Notes: generated from the letters alone by a model not told the origin. Shown: positions 39,234 through 49,190, numbered from the stretch's first letter. The stretch: 64,000 bases of DNA from Kitasatospora cheerisanensis KCTC 2395 (GCF_000696185.1 NZ_KK853997.1:3053218-3117217); one strand, 5' to 3'. A program made the numbers and translations.

Positions 39234-40547
39234 ATGGACGCCATCACCGCGCACCGCAGCTCCGCGCTGCTCACCGACCGTTACGAGCTGACCATGCTGC
39301 AGGCCGCGCTGCGCAGCGGCGCCGCCCACCGCCGCTCGGTCTTCGAGGTGTTCACCCGACGCCTGCCCAACGGCCGCCGCTACGGCGTGCTGGCCGGCAC
39401 CGGCCGGGTGCTGGACGCCGTGGAGAACTTCCGCTTCACCACCCCGCAACTCGACTGGCTGGCCGACCAGCAGGTCGTCGACGACGACACCCTGCGCTAC
39501 CTCGCCGACTACCGCTTCACCGGCGACGTCCACGGCTACCCCGAGGGCGAGGTGTACTTCCCCGGCTCGCCGCTGCTGACCGTCGAGGGCAGCTTCGCCG
39601 AGGCGGTGATCCTGGAGACGGTGATCCTGTCGATCCTCAACTTCGACTCGGCGATCGCCGCCGCTGCCTCCCGGATGACCGCCGCCGCCGGCGACCGCCC
39701 GGTGATCGAGATGGGCGCCCGGCGCGCCCACGAGCAGGCCGCCGTCGCCGCCGCCCGGGCCGCCTACCTGGCCGGCTTCGCCGCCACCTCCGATCTGGAG
39801 GCCGGCTTCACCTACGGCATCCCGACCACCGGCACCGCCGCGCACGCCTTCACCCTGCTGCACGACAGCGAGAAGGACGCGTTCACCGCGCAGATCGAGT
39901 CGATGGGCCGCGCCACCACGCTGCTGGTCGACACCTACGACCTCGCCGAGGCGGTCCGCACCGCCGTCGAGGTGGCCGGGCCGGACCTCGGCGCCGTCCG
40001 GATCGACTCCGGCGACCTGACGCTGCTCGCCCACCGGGTCCGCCGCCAGCTCGACGAGCTCGGCGCCACCGGCACCAGGATCATCGTCACCTCCGACCTC
40101 GACGAGTACGCCATCGCCGCGCTCGCCGCCGCCCCCGTGGACGGCTACGGCGTCGGCACCAGCCTGGTCACCGGCAGCGGCCACCCGACCTGCGCGATGG
40201 TCTACAAGCTGGTCGCCCGCGAGTCCGCGCCCGGGGGCGAGCTCGTCCCGGTCGCCAAGCGCTCGGCCGGCGGCAAGACCAGCGTCGGCGGCCGCAAGTG
40301 GGCCGCCCGCCGCCCCGACGCCGACGGCGTCGCCGAGGCCGAGGTGGTCGGCACCGGCCCGGTGCCCGCCGAACTGGAGCCGCACCTGCTGCACGTGCCG
40401 CTGATCAGGGCCGGCGAGGTGGTCGGCCGCGAACCGCTGGACGCCGCCCGCGAACGCCACCGCCGGGCCCGCGCCACGCTGCCGCTGTCCGCCACCCAGC
40501 TCTCGCGCGGCGAGCCGGTCATCGGCACCGAGCGGCACACCGGCTGA
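39234..40547 (+). CDS. pncB: Nicotinate phosphoribosyltransferase
   Basis: 437 aa. It converts nicotinate and PRPP to nicotinate mononucleotide in NAD salvage. It contains LLTDRYELTMLQAAL (N-terminal signature), FEVFTRRLPNGRRYGVLAG, IEMGARRAHEQAA, LVDTYDLAEAVRTAV, VRIDSGDL and IIVTSDLDEYAI, the last two forming the phosphate site. ATG 39234; the upstream region up to clpS is AT-richer, with TAGCAT as a possible -10. The pncA gene follows in the same direction, so the pair converts nicotinamide to NaMN. Confidence 0.94.
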   Translation: MDAITAHRSSALLTDRYELTMLQAALRSGAAHRRSVFEVFTRRLPNGRRYGVLAGTGRVLDAVENFRFTTPQLDWLADQQVVDDDTLRYLADYRFTGDVHGYPEGEVYFPGSPLLTVEGSFAEAVILETVILSILNFDSAIAAAASRMTAAAGDRPVIEMGARRAHEQAAVAAARAAYLAGFAATSDLEAGFTYGIPTTGTAAHAFTLLHDSEKDAFTAQIESMGRATTLLVDTYDLAEAVRTAVEVAGPDLGAVRIDSGDLTLLAHRVRRQLDELGATGTRIIVTSDLDEYAIAALAAAPVDGYGVGTSLVTGSGHPTCAMVYKLVARESAPGGELVPVAKRSAGGKTSVGGRKWAARRPDADGVAEAEVVGTGPVPAELEPHLLHVPLIRAGEVVGREPLDAARERHRRARATLPLSATQLSRGEPVIGTERHTG

Positions 40548-40689
40548 ACCCTTCCGCCGCCGCCCGGCACTGCCTAGAGTGCCAACCGCCGTACCGTCCG
40601 GGCCCGCCCCGGCGCCCCTCCCCCGACACCTGCGCGGCCACCGAGACCCCCGGGCCCTGGACCGCACCACCCAACGAGAGAAGCCAGCC

Positions 40690-41280
40690 ATGCACCGGGC
40701 CCTGATCGTCGTCGACGTGCAGAACGACTTCTGCGAAGGCGGCAGCCTTCCCGTCGCCGGCGGGGCCGAGGTCGCGGCCGCGATCACCGACCTGATCGCC
40801 GACGCCTCCCCCGGCTACGCCCACATCGTCGCCACCCGCGACCACCACATCGACCCCGGTGCGCACTTCGCCGCCGAACCGGACTACGTCCACTCCTGGC
40901 CCGCGCACTGCGTGGCCGGCACCGAAGGCGTGGGCTTCCACCCCAACTTCGCGCCCTCGGTGACCTCCGGGGCGGTCGAGGCGGTCTTCTCCAAGGGCGC
41001 CCACGCCGCCGCCTACAGCGGCTTCGAGGGCCTCGACGAGCACGGCGGCACCCTCGCCGACTGGCTGAACGAACGCGGCGTCACCGACGTCGACGTGGTC
41101 GGCATCGCCACCGACCACTGCGTCCGCGCCACCGCCCTGGACGCCGCCCGGGAGGGCTTCGCCACCCGCGTCCTGCTCGACCTGACGGCCGGCGTCGCAC
41201 CCGCCACCACCGAGGCCGCGCTTGCCGAACTCCGCACCGCCGGCGTCGAGTTGACCGGCACGCCGGTGGTCCGCAGCTGA
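40690..41280 (+). CDS. pncA: Nicotinamidase
   Basis: 196-aa isochorismatase-fold hydrolase that deamidates nicotinamide to nicotinate for pncB. The catalytic triad is Asp9 (VVDVQNDF), Lys102 (FSKGAHA) and Cys144 (ATDHCVRATALDA). The metal site is TRDHHIDPG (Asp51, His53) plus HSWPAHC. GAGAGAAG precedes ATG 40690. The same enzyme activates pyrazinamide in mycobacteria. It ends 22 nt from the convergent AbiEi-like gene. Confidence 0.95.
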   Translation: MHRALIVVDVQNDFCEGGSLPVAGGAEVAAAITDLIADASPGYAHIVATRDHHIDPGAHFAAEPDYVHSWPAHCVAGTEGVGFHPNFAPSVTSGAVEAVFSKGAHAAAYSGFEGLDEHGGTLADWLNERGVTDVDVVGIATDHCVRATALDAAREGFATRVLLDLTAGVAPATTEAALAELRTAGVELTGTPVVRS

Positions 41281-41302
41281 CGCTTCGTCAGCCGCCCCGC
41301 GC

Positions 41303-42326
41303 TCACCGCTCGGTGACCACCAGCTCCACCACGTCCTCGCCGCCGAGCCCGTACGCCTCGGCCAACTCGCCGCCGACCGCGTTCCGTTCGGCGGCGAGCC
41401 GGGCCGAGCCGACGTACACCACCCGCACCCCCAGGTACTCCATCCGGTGCTGGCCGGCCCGCATCCAGGCCGCCTCGCCCTCGCTGACGCAGCGCAGCTC
41501 GGAGTCGACCTCCACCGCCACCGCCGCCTCCGGCCAGTACAGGTCCGGCACCGCGATGTAGGTGCCGCCGCGCATCCGCAGCTCGGCGCCCGGGAGCGGC
41601 AGCGGCAGCCCCTGCTCGACGGCCAGTTCCACCAGCGAGGCGAGCGCCGACTCCCGTTGCCCGGCCAGCAGTTCGTCCACCGCGGCGCGCACCTGCGGCT
41701 CCCCGAGCAGCTCCGCGTCGGCCAGCTCGGTGAGCAGCTCGGACGCGCCGCAGCCGCCCTCGCGCGCCAGCGCCTCGCGGAGCACCGCCCGCAGCAGCCC
41801 CGGGCGGCCCGCCGCCCTCGGACGCGCCCGGCCCGGACCACTCGCGGATCGCGTCCGCCACCGCCCGGGCCACCGGCGCGCAGGCCAGCCCGTGCACCGT
41901 CCGGGCCTCCAACTCCCGTTCGGTGCGCCGGATCCGGACCTGTCCGGCGTCCCGCAGCCGGCGCTGCCGGGGCACCAGGACATCCACCCCGAGCACCGCG
42001 GGCAGCCGCGGCACCGAGACGAACCCGTACAGCGCCAGCGCCGCCGCGCCGGTGATCACCGCACGCTCCCGGCCGCCCTCGGCCCGGCCGCTCTGCGCCG
42101 CGTACAGCAGCGCCGCCCACATCCGCTGCTCCGGCGTCGGCGGCCCCTCCTGCAGCAGGTACACCCGCGGCAGCAGCCGCTGCCACGGACCGCCCCGCCG
42201 GCAGTGCTCGCTCACCAGGCGGGCCGGCACGCCCCGGGCGCGCAATTGACTTGCCGTCACCACATTCTGCTGGCGCCGGGCCAGCTCTTCGAGAGAGACG
42301 GGCTGCTGCGGAATCCGGTAGCTCAT
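41303..42326 (-). CDS. AbiEi-antitoxin-like / DUF559 nuclease-fold protein (frameshifted as assembled)
   Basis: ATG 42326 starts an AbiEi-like winged helix (SLEELARRQQNVVTASQLRA and GVPARLVSEHC), continuing to ARTVHGLACAPVARAVADAI. Around 41808-41817 the frame must advance by one base (one base too many, e.g. in a C run) to continue LLRAVLREALAREGGCGA and the nuclease-like end: YIAVPDLYWPEAAVAVEVDS, then YLGVRVVYVG and the stop at 41303. Such two-domain proteins are frequent orphans in Streptomyces; no AbiEii toxin is adjacent. It may be an error in the sequence or a young pseudogene. Confidence 0.68.
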
Positions 42327-42643
42327 GTCGACCACACTCCCCCGCGCCTCCGACACCGGGGGCCGGACCTGACGACCTGTTACCCAACCGTCGTCAAACC
42401 GGGACTGCTCCGCACTAAAGTCCTCATACCCTCACCCATTCGGCGGATCGGACGTTCGATCCGTTGCCGGATTAGATCGGACTTGCCGCCTACAATCCGA
42501 TTTTCATTGGATCGACACAGCATTGCGATCCGGTCGGACCCGGCCCGCCGACCTGCGCGATCTGACCGACCGTGATCGATCCCACACGCAGCGGCACCCC
42601 CCGGGGCGTCGGCGGCCGTTCCGAATTGCCTACCATCAGGCAC
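42327..42643. other. Intergenic region rich in GGATCG/CGATCC elements
   Basis: 317 nt, AT-richer than its surroundings, between divergent genes. GGATCG-6 nt-CGATCC forms a perfect inverted repeat, and further copies or half-sites (TAGATCGGAC, TTGGATCGAC, GCGATCCGGT, TGATCGATCC) follow within about 160 nt. No coding sequence is seen. Confidence 0.5.
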
Positions 42644-43375
42644 ATGTCCCGCGACGAGTCATCCGCCCAGCGCGCTGCCAGACTGCGCCTCGGCCGCCTG
42701 CCCGGCTACGTCCGCCAACCCGATCCCGCCCGCCGCGGCGGAGAGGACGGACGTGCGTACAAGAAGGGCTGGGAAGTCCGTTTCACGGCACGCAGCGAAG
42801 AGGAGATAACCGAGATCCGCGAGCTGGTCACGGCCGCCGGGTTCGCCCCCGCGCGGCCGTTCTTCAAAGGCCACCAGCTGATCCAGCCGGTGTACGGGAT
42901 CGCCGCGGTGCAGGCCTACCTGGCCGCCCGCGAGGCCGTCGAGGAGACCGGCCGGATCCGCCGCACCACCGCCGGCATCCCCGAGCAGCTGCGGCGCGAG
43001 CCCGACAGCGTGGCCGCCGCCGCCCGGGCCGCGGAGGCGGCTGCCGCCGAGGCCGCGACGGAAGCCGCGGCGGCGGCAGCCTCGGCGGCGACCGTCCCGG
43101 CGGCGACCGTCCCGGCGGCCCGGGACGGGGCTCGCGGGGCGGATCTCGGTACGGATCTCGGTACCGATCTCGCTGCGGGTCGCAGCGCGGGTCGTAGCGC
43201 CGGTCGGAATGCGGGCCGCTCGGCCGGGGGCGGCGCGACGGCCGGTCCGGTGGTCGGGGCGGCGGTCGATGTGCCGGTCGAGGTGGCAGTCGATGCGCAG
43301 GCCGGCGTGCGGGTCGGGGGCGCGAGGGGCGTTCTGCGGGCCGTTCGGAAGGCGGGTGGCCCCGAGGTCCACTGA
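42644..43375 (+). CDS. Conserved hypothetical protein with Ala/Gly-rich tail
   Basis: 243 aa from ATG 42644. The first ~110 residues are a compact soluble domain with AQRAARLRLGRLPGYVRQPD, YKKGWEVRFTARSEEEITEI and GHQLIQPVYGIAAVQAYL, which look constrained but match no family I know. The rest is Ala-rich, with short duplicated nucleotide segments (GATCTCGGTAC) and low-complexity Ala-Gly-Arg. The true C-terminus may be misread if an indel is present, as in other genes here. A rho-independent terminator follows. Confidence 0.6.
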   Translation: MSRDESSAQRAARLRLGRLPGYVRQPDPARRGGEDGRAYKKGWEVRFTARSEEEITEIRELVTAAGFAPARPFFKGHQLIQPVYGIAAVQAYLAAREAVEETGRIRRTTAGIPEQLRREPDSVAAAARAAEAAAAEAATEAAAAAASAATVPAATVPAARDGARGADLGTDLGTDLAAGRSAGRSAGRNAGRSAGGGATAGPVVGAAVDVPVEVAVDAQAGVRVGGARGVLRAVRKAGGPEVH

Positions 43376-43427
43376 CCGCCCCACAAGGTCGCCAGGGAGC
43401 CCTTCCGGGCTCCCTGGGGCGGTTTTT
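43376..43427 (+). terminator. Rho-independent terminator
   Basis: CCAGGGAGCCC, loop TTCC, GGGCTCCCTGG, enclosed by CCGCCCC/GGGGCGG and followed by TTTTT. It directly follows the stop at 43375 and also faces the convergent efflux gene. Confidence 0.88.
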
Positions 43428-43436
43428 GACGGAGCG

Positions 43437-44773
43437 TCAGAGGTTCGGGGCGGCCGAGCGACCGGTCCGGGCCTCGGCCGGAGCGTGGTCGATGTGCACG
43501 GTGGCCGCCAGCAGTCGGGGGACGGCGTGGATCAGCGCCCGCTCGGCGGCCACCGCGACCTGGTGGCCGGCCACCACCGTCAGGGTGCGGTCCACCACCA
43601 CCTCCGCCTCGGCCCGCAGCGCGTGCCCGATCCAGCGCATCCGCACCGCACCGACCCCGCGCACCCGTCCACGGCGGCCAGCTCCCGCTCCGCCGCGTCC
43701 ACCAGGGCCGGGTCGACGGCGTCCATCAGCCGTCGGCCCACCTCGCGCACGGCGCCCCGCAGCACCATCAGGATCGCCACCGTGATCAGCAGCCCCACCA
43801 CCGGGTCGGCCGACCGCCAGCCCAGCGCGCTGCCGCCCGCGCCGAGCAGCACCGCCAGCGAGGTCAACCCGTCGGTGCGGGCGTGCAGTCCGTCCGCGAC
43901 CAGCGCCGCCGAACCGATCCGCCGCCCGGTGGCGATCCGGTAGCGGGCCACCCACTCGTTGCCGACGCACCCCGCGACGGCCGCCGCCGCCACCGCCCAC
44001 AGGTGCCCCACCGGCTGCGGGTGCAGCAGCCGGTCGATCGCCGTCCAGCCCGCGACCAGCGAGGACGCCGCGACCGCGAGCACCACCGCGACGCCCGCCA
44101 GGTCCTCGGCCCGCCCGTACCCGTACGTGTAACTGCGGTTCGCCGCCCGCCTCCCGAGCAGGAACGCCACCCCCAGCGGGACGGCGGTCAGCGCGTCGGC
44201 GGCGTTGTGCACGGTGTCGCCGAGCAGCGCGACCGAACCCGACAGCACCGCGACCACCGCCTGCGCGGCGGCCGTCGCGCCGAGCACCAGCAGCGAGATC
44301 CACAGCGTGCGCAGGCCCTCGGCGGACGACTCCAGCGCCGCGTCCACCCGGTCGACCGCGTCGTGCGAGTGCGGGCGCAGCAGGTGGGTCAGGCGCTGGA
44401 CCGGGCCGTGGCGGTGCGGGTGCGGGTGGTCGTGCGCGTGATGGGGGCCGCGGTCGTGCGCGTGGTGGAGGCCGTGGTTGTGAGCGTCGGGTGCGTCGTG
44501 GGGCGCTTCGCGGGGCGCTTGGTGAGGCGCCTGACCGGGCCTCAGGTCGTGTGCATGTTCGTGCCGGTGGCCGTCTTCGTGCTCGTGTTCGTGCACGTGC
44601 GGGTGGTGGTGCGGAAGACCGGGACGGTCCGGGTGGGTTCCGTGGTCCGTGTCCGCGTGTCGGTGTGCGTGTTCTTGGGGGTGCTGCCGGTTCGATGTGT
44701 GATGGTGGTCATGCCTGTGGTCCGGGTTTCGCCCGTGAAGGTGAGCCCCGTTGCCGTGTCCGCGTTCACCCAT
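43437..44773 (-). CDS. Cation diffusion facilitator with very His-rich N-terminus (frameshifted as assembled)
   Basis: CDF-family metal/proton antiporter. Residues 1 to about 150 are an unusual His/Asp/Pro-rich stretch (HPHVHEHEHEDGHRHEHAHD and more), probably cytosolic metal-binding. Six helices follow, with VALLGDTVHNAADALTAVPL and ALVADGLHARTDGLTS carrying the HxxxD metal sites. Near 43664-43666 one base is missing from a C run; with it the C-terminal domain reads VRGVGAVRMRWIGHALRAEA and on to a stop at 43437. Zn, Co or Ni efflux is likely. ATG 44773 has a weak upstream site. Confidence 0.8.
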
Positions 44774-45013
44774 GAGGCCTACAGTGGCACACCAACTGCC
44801 TTGCAGCCACTGCCGATCTACCACCCCTGACCAGGTGCGATGTGCTCGCAGCTGCGTCCGGCGGGCGGCGGTTGCTGACGATGCGTCACACAGCGCCCGG
44901 AAACGGGTCCAGCCCCGGGCATCTCAGCAGACTTGTCACCCACAGCACCCGCCCGAGGGCCTAGAGTGAGCGCTGACGCTCCCCGTCCGGACCCAGATCG
45001 AGAGGCAGCTGAT

Positions 45014-45466
45014 GTGACCGACCGTCATATCCCGGCCGCAGGCTCGGCATTCGCTGATCGGTCCGATGAACTTCCTCGCGTGTCCGTCGAGTTCGCCGCA
45101 TTCTGCGAGCTGCACGAGCCGCGGTACCGGAGCTACGCCCGGGTCTGGTTCCAGGAGCCGGGCGCGGCCCACCGGGTGGTCCGGCTCGCCCTGCGCACGC
45201 TGGCGGAGGTGTGGCCCGCCGTGCTGGAGAGCCCCAACCCGGCCGCCGCTGCCTGGCAGATCCTGCGCGACACCGTCACCGAACAGCACGCCCTGGCCGG
45301 CGCCGAACGGCTCCGCCCGGACGTCGACGCCGACGAGGACCTGGCGATCCTGCACTACGTGGTCGGGCTGGCCACGCCGGAGATCGCCGACGTGGTGGGA
45401 GTCGACACCGCCAACATCACCAGCCAGCTCCGGCAGACCCACCGGCGGCGCGCGACCGACTGGTGA
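45014..45466 (+). CDS. Sigma-70 region 4-like protein
   Basis: 150 aa from GTG 45014 after GAGAGG. The N-terminal half, FAAFCELHEPRYRSYARVWF, resembles the region 2 start of ECF-type sigma factors, and the C-terminal half, LHYVVGLATPEIADVVGVDT, then NITSQLRQTHRRR, is a region 4 helix-turn-helix. It is short for an ECF sigma (usually around 170-200) and lacks a clear -10 recognition region, so it may be an atypical sigma or a regulator derived from one. There is no anti-sigma gene nearby. Confidence 0.65.
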   Translation: MTDRHIPAAGSAFADRSDELPRVSVEFAAFCELHEPRYRSYARVWFQEPGAAHRVVRLALRTLAEVWPAVLESPNPAAAAWQILRDTVTEQHALAGAERLRPDVDADEDLAILHYVVGLATPEIADVVGVDTANITSQLRQTHRRRATDW

Positions 45467-45790
45467 ACGGGCCGACCCCTGCCGGGAATGGGGCTCGGGT
45501 GAGGGGCGGTGCGGTATGCGGTGCGCATCCGGTGCGGTGCGGCCGGTTCGGGCCGCGGCGGGGCGAAGGCGGGCGCGCGGCGTGGGTTGCGCGCCCCCGT
45601 GTCGACGCGACCGCCCCGCGCGTGCACCGTGCGCGGCTCTCGTGGGCGGCTCTGGTGCACGGCTCTGGTGGGCGGCCAGCCGGTCGCATCCGCACCACCC
45701 GTGAGCGAGATCACGCCGGAGCCGCTACCGGCAGCCGTGCGGGAGGCGAAGGATGACGTTCTGTCGCCCCTGGTACGGAGGAGTTCCCGG
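45467..45790. other. Intergenic region without a recognisable gene
   Basis: 324 nt. It contains short imperfect direct repeats (GGTGCGGTGCGG; GGCTCTGGTG twice, with a related GGCTCTCGTG). The frame of the DUF2332 gene is open through it, but neither composition nor start signals support coding. Confidence 0.4.
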
Positions 45791-46903
45791 ATGCCCATCG
45801 ACCATGCCGTGGCCATGTTCCAGCACCAGGCCGAGGCCTGCGCGGAGCTCGGCTCCCCGCTGTCCGCCGCCCTGCTGCGCCGGGCCGCCGAGGACCTCGC
45901 CGCGGGCGGGCCGTGCGCCGCGGCGATCGCCGGTCACGAGGACGCCCCCGGCCCGTCGGCCGTCGCGCTGCGCCTGCTCGGCGCCGTCCACGCCCTGGTG
46001 ATCTCCGGCCGCGCGCCCGCGCTCGCCGCCCACTACCCGAGTGCGGGCGGCGCCTTCGACCCGGCCGACCCGGACGCCCCCTGGCCGGCGTTCCGCGCCA
46101 CCGTCGCCGAGCAGCTGCCGTGGATCCGCGAGTGGCTCACGCGTCCGCCGCAGACCAACGAGGTCGGCCGCGCCAACCTGCTGCTCACCGGCCTGACTTG
46201 GGCCCAGCAGCAGCTCGCGGCCGAGGCCGGCGACGGCCCGCAGCCGCCCGTGCGGCTGTTCGAGCTCGGCTCCAGTGCGGGCCTCAACCTCCTGGCGGAG
46301 CAGTTCCGTTGCGTGTCCTCCGGGTTCGCATACGGGCCGGCGGACTCCCCGGTGGTGCTCGCCGACGCCTGGCGGGGCGAGCCGCCCGCCTGGCTGCGGG
46401 GTGCGCCGCTCCAGCGGGTGGTGGAGCGGGGCGGCTGCGACCCCGCGCCGATCGACCCGCGGTCCGCCGACGGCGCGCTGGCCCTGCGCGCCTACCTCTG
46501 GGCGGACCAACTCCCGCGCGTGGAACGCCTGAACGGCGCCCTCGCGCTCGCCGCCCGGCTGCCCGCCCCCGTCGAACCGGTCGGTGCGGCAGACTTCCTG
46601 CGCGGCGTCCGGGTCGCCGACGGGGCGCTCACCGTGGTCTGGCACTCGATCATGCGCCAGTACGTCCCGGCCGAGGAATGGCGTTCCGCAGAGGCCGAGT
46701 TGGACCGCCTGGCAGCCGAGTCCGGCCCGTCCGCGCCGTTCGTCCACCTCGCCCTGGAGCCGCGCCGGGTCGGTGCCCGGCACCGCTTCCTGCTCACCGC
46801 CCGGCTCGGCAGCGGGCCCACCGCCGTCCTCGCCGAGGCGATGCCGCACGGCCTGCCCGCGTGGACGCTGGGGCAGGGCGACCCCGCGCTCGCCGCGTTC
46901 TGA
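45791..46903 (+). CDS. DUF2332 family protein
   Basis: 370 aa from an ATG 8 nt after GGAGGAG. FQHQAEACAELGSPLSAALL opens the family pattern, VRLFELGSSAGLNLLAEQFR is its glycine-rich, methyltransferase-like signature, and VVWHSIMRQYVP near the C-terminus is the third conserved block (PF10094). The fold suggests an SAM-type or nucleotide-binding enzyme, but no activity is established. The open frame upstream to 45509 is not used. It is convergent with the DinB gene. Confidence 0.85.
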   Translation: MPIDHAVAMFQHQAEACAELGSPLSAALLRRAAEDLAAGGPCAAAIAGHEDAPGPSAVALRLLGAVHALVISGRAPALAAHYPSAGGAFDPADPDAPWPAFRATVAEQLPWIREWLTRPPQTNEVGRANLLLTGLTWAQQQLAAEAGDGPQPPVRLFELGSSAGLNLLAEQFRCVSSGFAYGPADSPVVLADAWRGEPPAWLRGAPLQRVVERGGCDPAPIDPRSADGALALRAYLWADQLPRVERLNGALALAARLPAPVEPVGAADFLRGVRVADGALTVVWHSIMRQYVPAEEWRSAEAELDRLAAESGPSAPFVHLALEPRRVGARHRFLLTARLGSGPTAVLAEAMPHGLPAWTLGQGDPALAAF

Positions 46904-46910
46904 CCTCTCG

Positions 46911-47450
46911 TCAGAGCTGTTCGTGCTGCCGACCGGTGGCGTCGTAGCGGTGGTGCACCGGGTCGTGGATCAGGTAGCGGGCGAAGGACTCCACGGTGAA
47001 CCGGGCACCGTCGCTGCGCAGTCCGGTCCGGGCCCGGGCGGAGTCCGGCACCGCTTCGAAGGAGCGGGCCAACTGCTCGGCCTCGGCAGCGAGTTCGACG
47101 GAGACGATGGCCGGGTCCTGCTCCTCGTAGCGCTCCTCGACGGCGGTGGCGTCCTGGTCCCAGTTCGCGAACAGCGGGTTGTCCTCGGTCAGCATCAGTC
47201 GCAGCCGCACGTCGAACAGCCGGAACACGTCCCGGACGTGGCAGGCGTACTCCAGCACCGACCACACCTCGGGCCGCGGACGCTCGCGCAGCGCCGCCGG
47301 GTCACCGGCCAGCAGCTCCGTCCAGGCCGCCGCGTTCGCCCGGATCATGCCCGGGACCTGCGCGAAGCCGACGGCCGGCGTGTCCAGACCGCACTCGGTG
47401 CAGGGGCGCTCGAGCACCCAGGTCCAGTCCTTGGTGTCAGGGATCATCAT
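46911..47450 (-). CDS. DinB-family (mycothiol transferase-like) protein
   Basis: 179-aa four-helix metal-binding protein. It begins DTKDWTWVLERPCTECGLDT, and the metal histidines appear in EYACHVRDVFRLFDVR and LIHDPVHHRYD. The DinB/maleylpyruvate-isomerase group includes mycothiol-dependent transferases in actinomycetes. Two ATGs (47450 and 47447) are adjacent; neither has a strong ribosome-binding site. It ends 8 nt from the convergent DUF2332 stop. Confidence 0.85.
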   Translation of the reverse strand: MMIPDTKDWTWVLERPCTECGLDTPAVGFAQVPGMIRANAAAWTELLAGDPAALRERPRPEVWSVLEYACHVRDVFRLFDVRLRLMLTEDNPLFANWDQDATAVEERYEEQDPAIVSVELAAEAEQLARSFEAVPDSARARTGLRSDGARFTVESFARYLIHDPVHHRYDATGRQHEQL

Positions 47451-47656
47451 GCGGCCCAGCATCGCCCGCCCCGACCCCGGCCGAACAGGGGCAGCACCGC
47501 CAGCGGCCGTCGAGATCCCGCCACCCGTCCGCGAGCGGCGCGCTCAGCTGACGGCCCGTTGGCCGAGCACCGTCGGCGGGGGCGTAGCATGCTCCCGACT
47601 CGCGGGCCGGTCGCCTTGCGCAGACCGGGTCGCTCGTACACATACGGGGGGATTTC

Positions 47657-48618
47657 ATGACTGTTCGGGCTCCGCTGCGCGCCGCACTCTGTCTGCTGTC
47701 GGCCGCCGCCGTCCTGGCCCCGGTCGCCGGCTGCGCCAAGAAGTCCACGACGGCGGGCGGCCCGCGCACCGACACGGCCGCCACGGCCGAGGCGTCGCCC
47801 AGCCCGACGGCCGCCGCCTCGCCGTCCGGATCGGCCTCCGCGTCCGCGTCCGCCGCGCCGTCGGCCTCCGCCTCGCCCAGCGCCTCGACCGGCTCGAAGC
47901 CCTCGCGCAGCGCCACCCCCACCCGCACCGCGAGCCGCCCGCCGTCCGCGGCCCCGCCCCGGTCGCCAAGGCCGGACCGGTCGCACCCCCGCCGCCGGCC
48001 GTCCCGCCGCACACCCCGCCGCTGCAGAGCTCCTGCAAGCCGTCGTACACCGGCACCAACGAGCCCAAGTCCGCGGTCGGCGACGCGCTCACCGCCGCGG
48101 CGGCCAAGTCCCGTACCTTCACGCTCAGTTCCCCGTCCGGCGGCCGCACCACCGACACCCTGCCGCCGCTGCCGGCCGCCCTGGTCAAGGCGATCGCCTG
48201 GCAGGAGAGCGGCTGGCAGTCGGCGATCCTCGCCTGCGACGGCGGCATCGGGACCATGCAGGTCATGCCCGGCACCGTCTCCACCATGAACGCCAAGTAC
48301 AGCAACACCTCCGACCCGCACACCCTGGCCGGCAACGTCCAACTCGGCACCGAGTACCTGGACTGGCTGGTCGCCTACTACGGCGACTCCTGCTTCGGCG
48401 GCGACTACGACCTCTCCCCCGACCCGGTCAGCGGCAAGACCCCGCTGCTCGACCTCGTCATCGCCGCGTACAACGCCGGCGCGGGCAACGTCCACTACAA
48501 CCTCACCACCGACCCCGCCACCGGCGCGCAGATCGGCGAGTCCGTCATCCCGAACCCGTCGTACGTCGCCAACGTCAAGGCCCTGATGAACAAGGCGCCC
48601 TGGACCAACGCGAGTTGA
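47657..48618 (+). CDS. Lytic transglycosylase lipoprotein (frameshifted as assembled)
   Basis: The N-terminus from ATG 47657 is a lipoprotein signal ending VAGCAKK, then a Ser/Ala/Pro linker. The catalytic SLT-like domain is in a neighbouring frame: LVKAIAWQESGWQSAILACD (catalytic Glu in QESGW), GIGTMQVMPGT, and LVIAAYNAGAGNVHY. One missing base in a C run between about 47917 and 47960 would join the two into one protein ending at 48618. It would cleave peptidoglycan glycan strands outside the membrane. GGGGGGA precedes the ATG. Confidence 0.8.
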
Positions 48619-48697
48619 CCGCTCGGCGGTGGGGTCGGGGGCTCGGCTTCGGCGTGGGGTGCCTACCTGGTGCGTCGAGGTGTCCGGGTGTCCGGGT

Positions 48698-49162
48698 TCA
48701 GCGTGGGACGGCGGCGGGTTCCAGCGCGGCGGCGATCCGGGCGGCGATCTCGTCCATCCGTTCCTCGGTCACCGCCCGCTCCCCGGCGCCCAGCAGTCCG
48801 AACACCCGCGGGCCGCGCAGCTCCACCTCCAACTCCGGGCTGCGCGGCACCACATGGAAGTGCAGGTGCGCGAACCCCTGCGCCTCCCCGAACTGCGCCA
48901 CGTACGCCTTCGCGCAGCCCGTCACCGCCTCCACCGCCCGCGCGAGGCGCACCAGCCACCCACCCAGCGAAGCCGTCTCCGCCGCGGTCAGCCCGGCCAT
49001 CGACTCCACGTGCCGCCGGGGCAACAGCACCAACCACCCCGGCAGCGCGCAGTCCACCGCGTGCACCACCCGCCAGTCCTCGTCCACCACGATCCGCTGA
49101 TACTGCGGCAACGAGGCGAACTCCGCTTCGCGCGCGCACGAGTAACACTCCGTCAGGCTCAT
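48698..49162 (-). CDS. HIT-family hydrolase
   Basis: 154 aa. The histidine triad is FAHLHFHVVPRSPE, and the first block is YQRIVVDEDWRVVHAVDCAL with PGWLVLLPRRHVESM. Two Cys at ECYSCARE form a partial zinc knuckle as in many HIT proteins. It acts on nucleotide phosphoramidates or dinucleoside polyphosphates; the exact substrate is unknown. ATG 49162. Confidence 0.88.
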   Translation of the reverse strand: MSLTECYSCAREAEFASLPQYQRIVVDEDWRVVHAVDCALPGWLVLLPRRHVESMAGLTAAETASLGGWLVRLARAVEAVTGCAKAYVAQFGEAQGFAHLHFHVVPRSPELEVELRGPRVFGLLGAGERAVTEERMDEIAARIAAALEPAAVPR

Positions 49163-49190
49163 GCCGCGAGCCTAGACGACCCTCGCCCGG

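Noticed and set aside
41303..42326. Complete AbiE toxin-antitoxin system
   Set aside because: Only the AbiEi-like protein is present; no nucleotidyltransferase toxin gene lies next to it.
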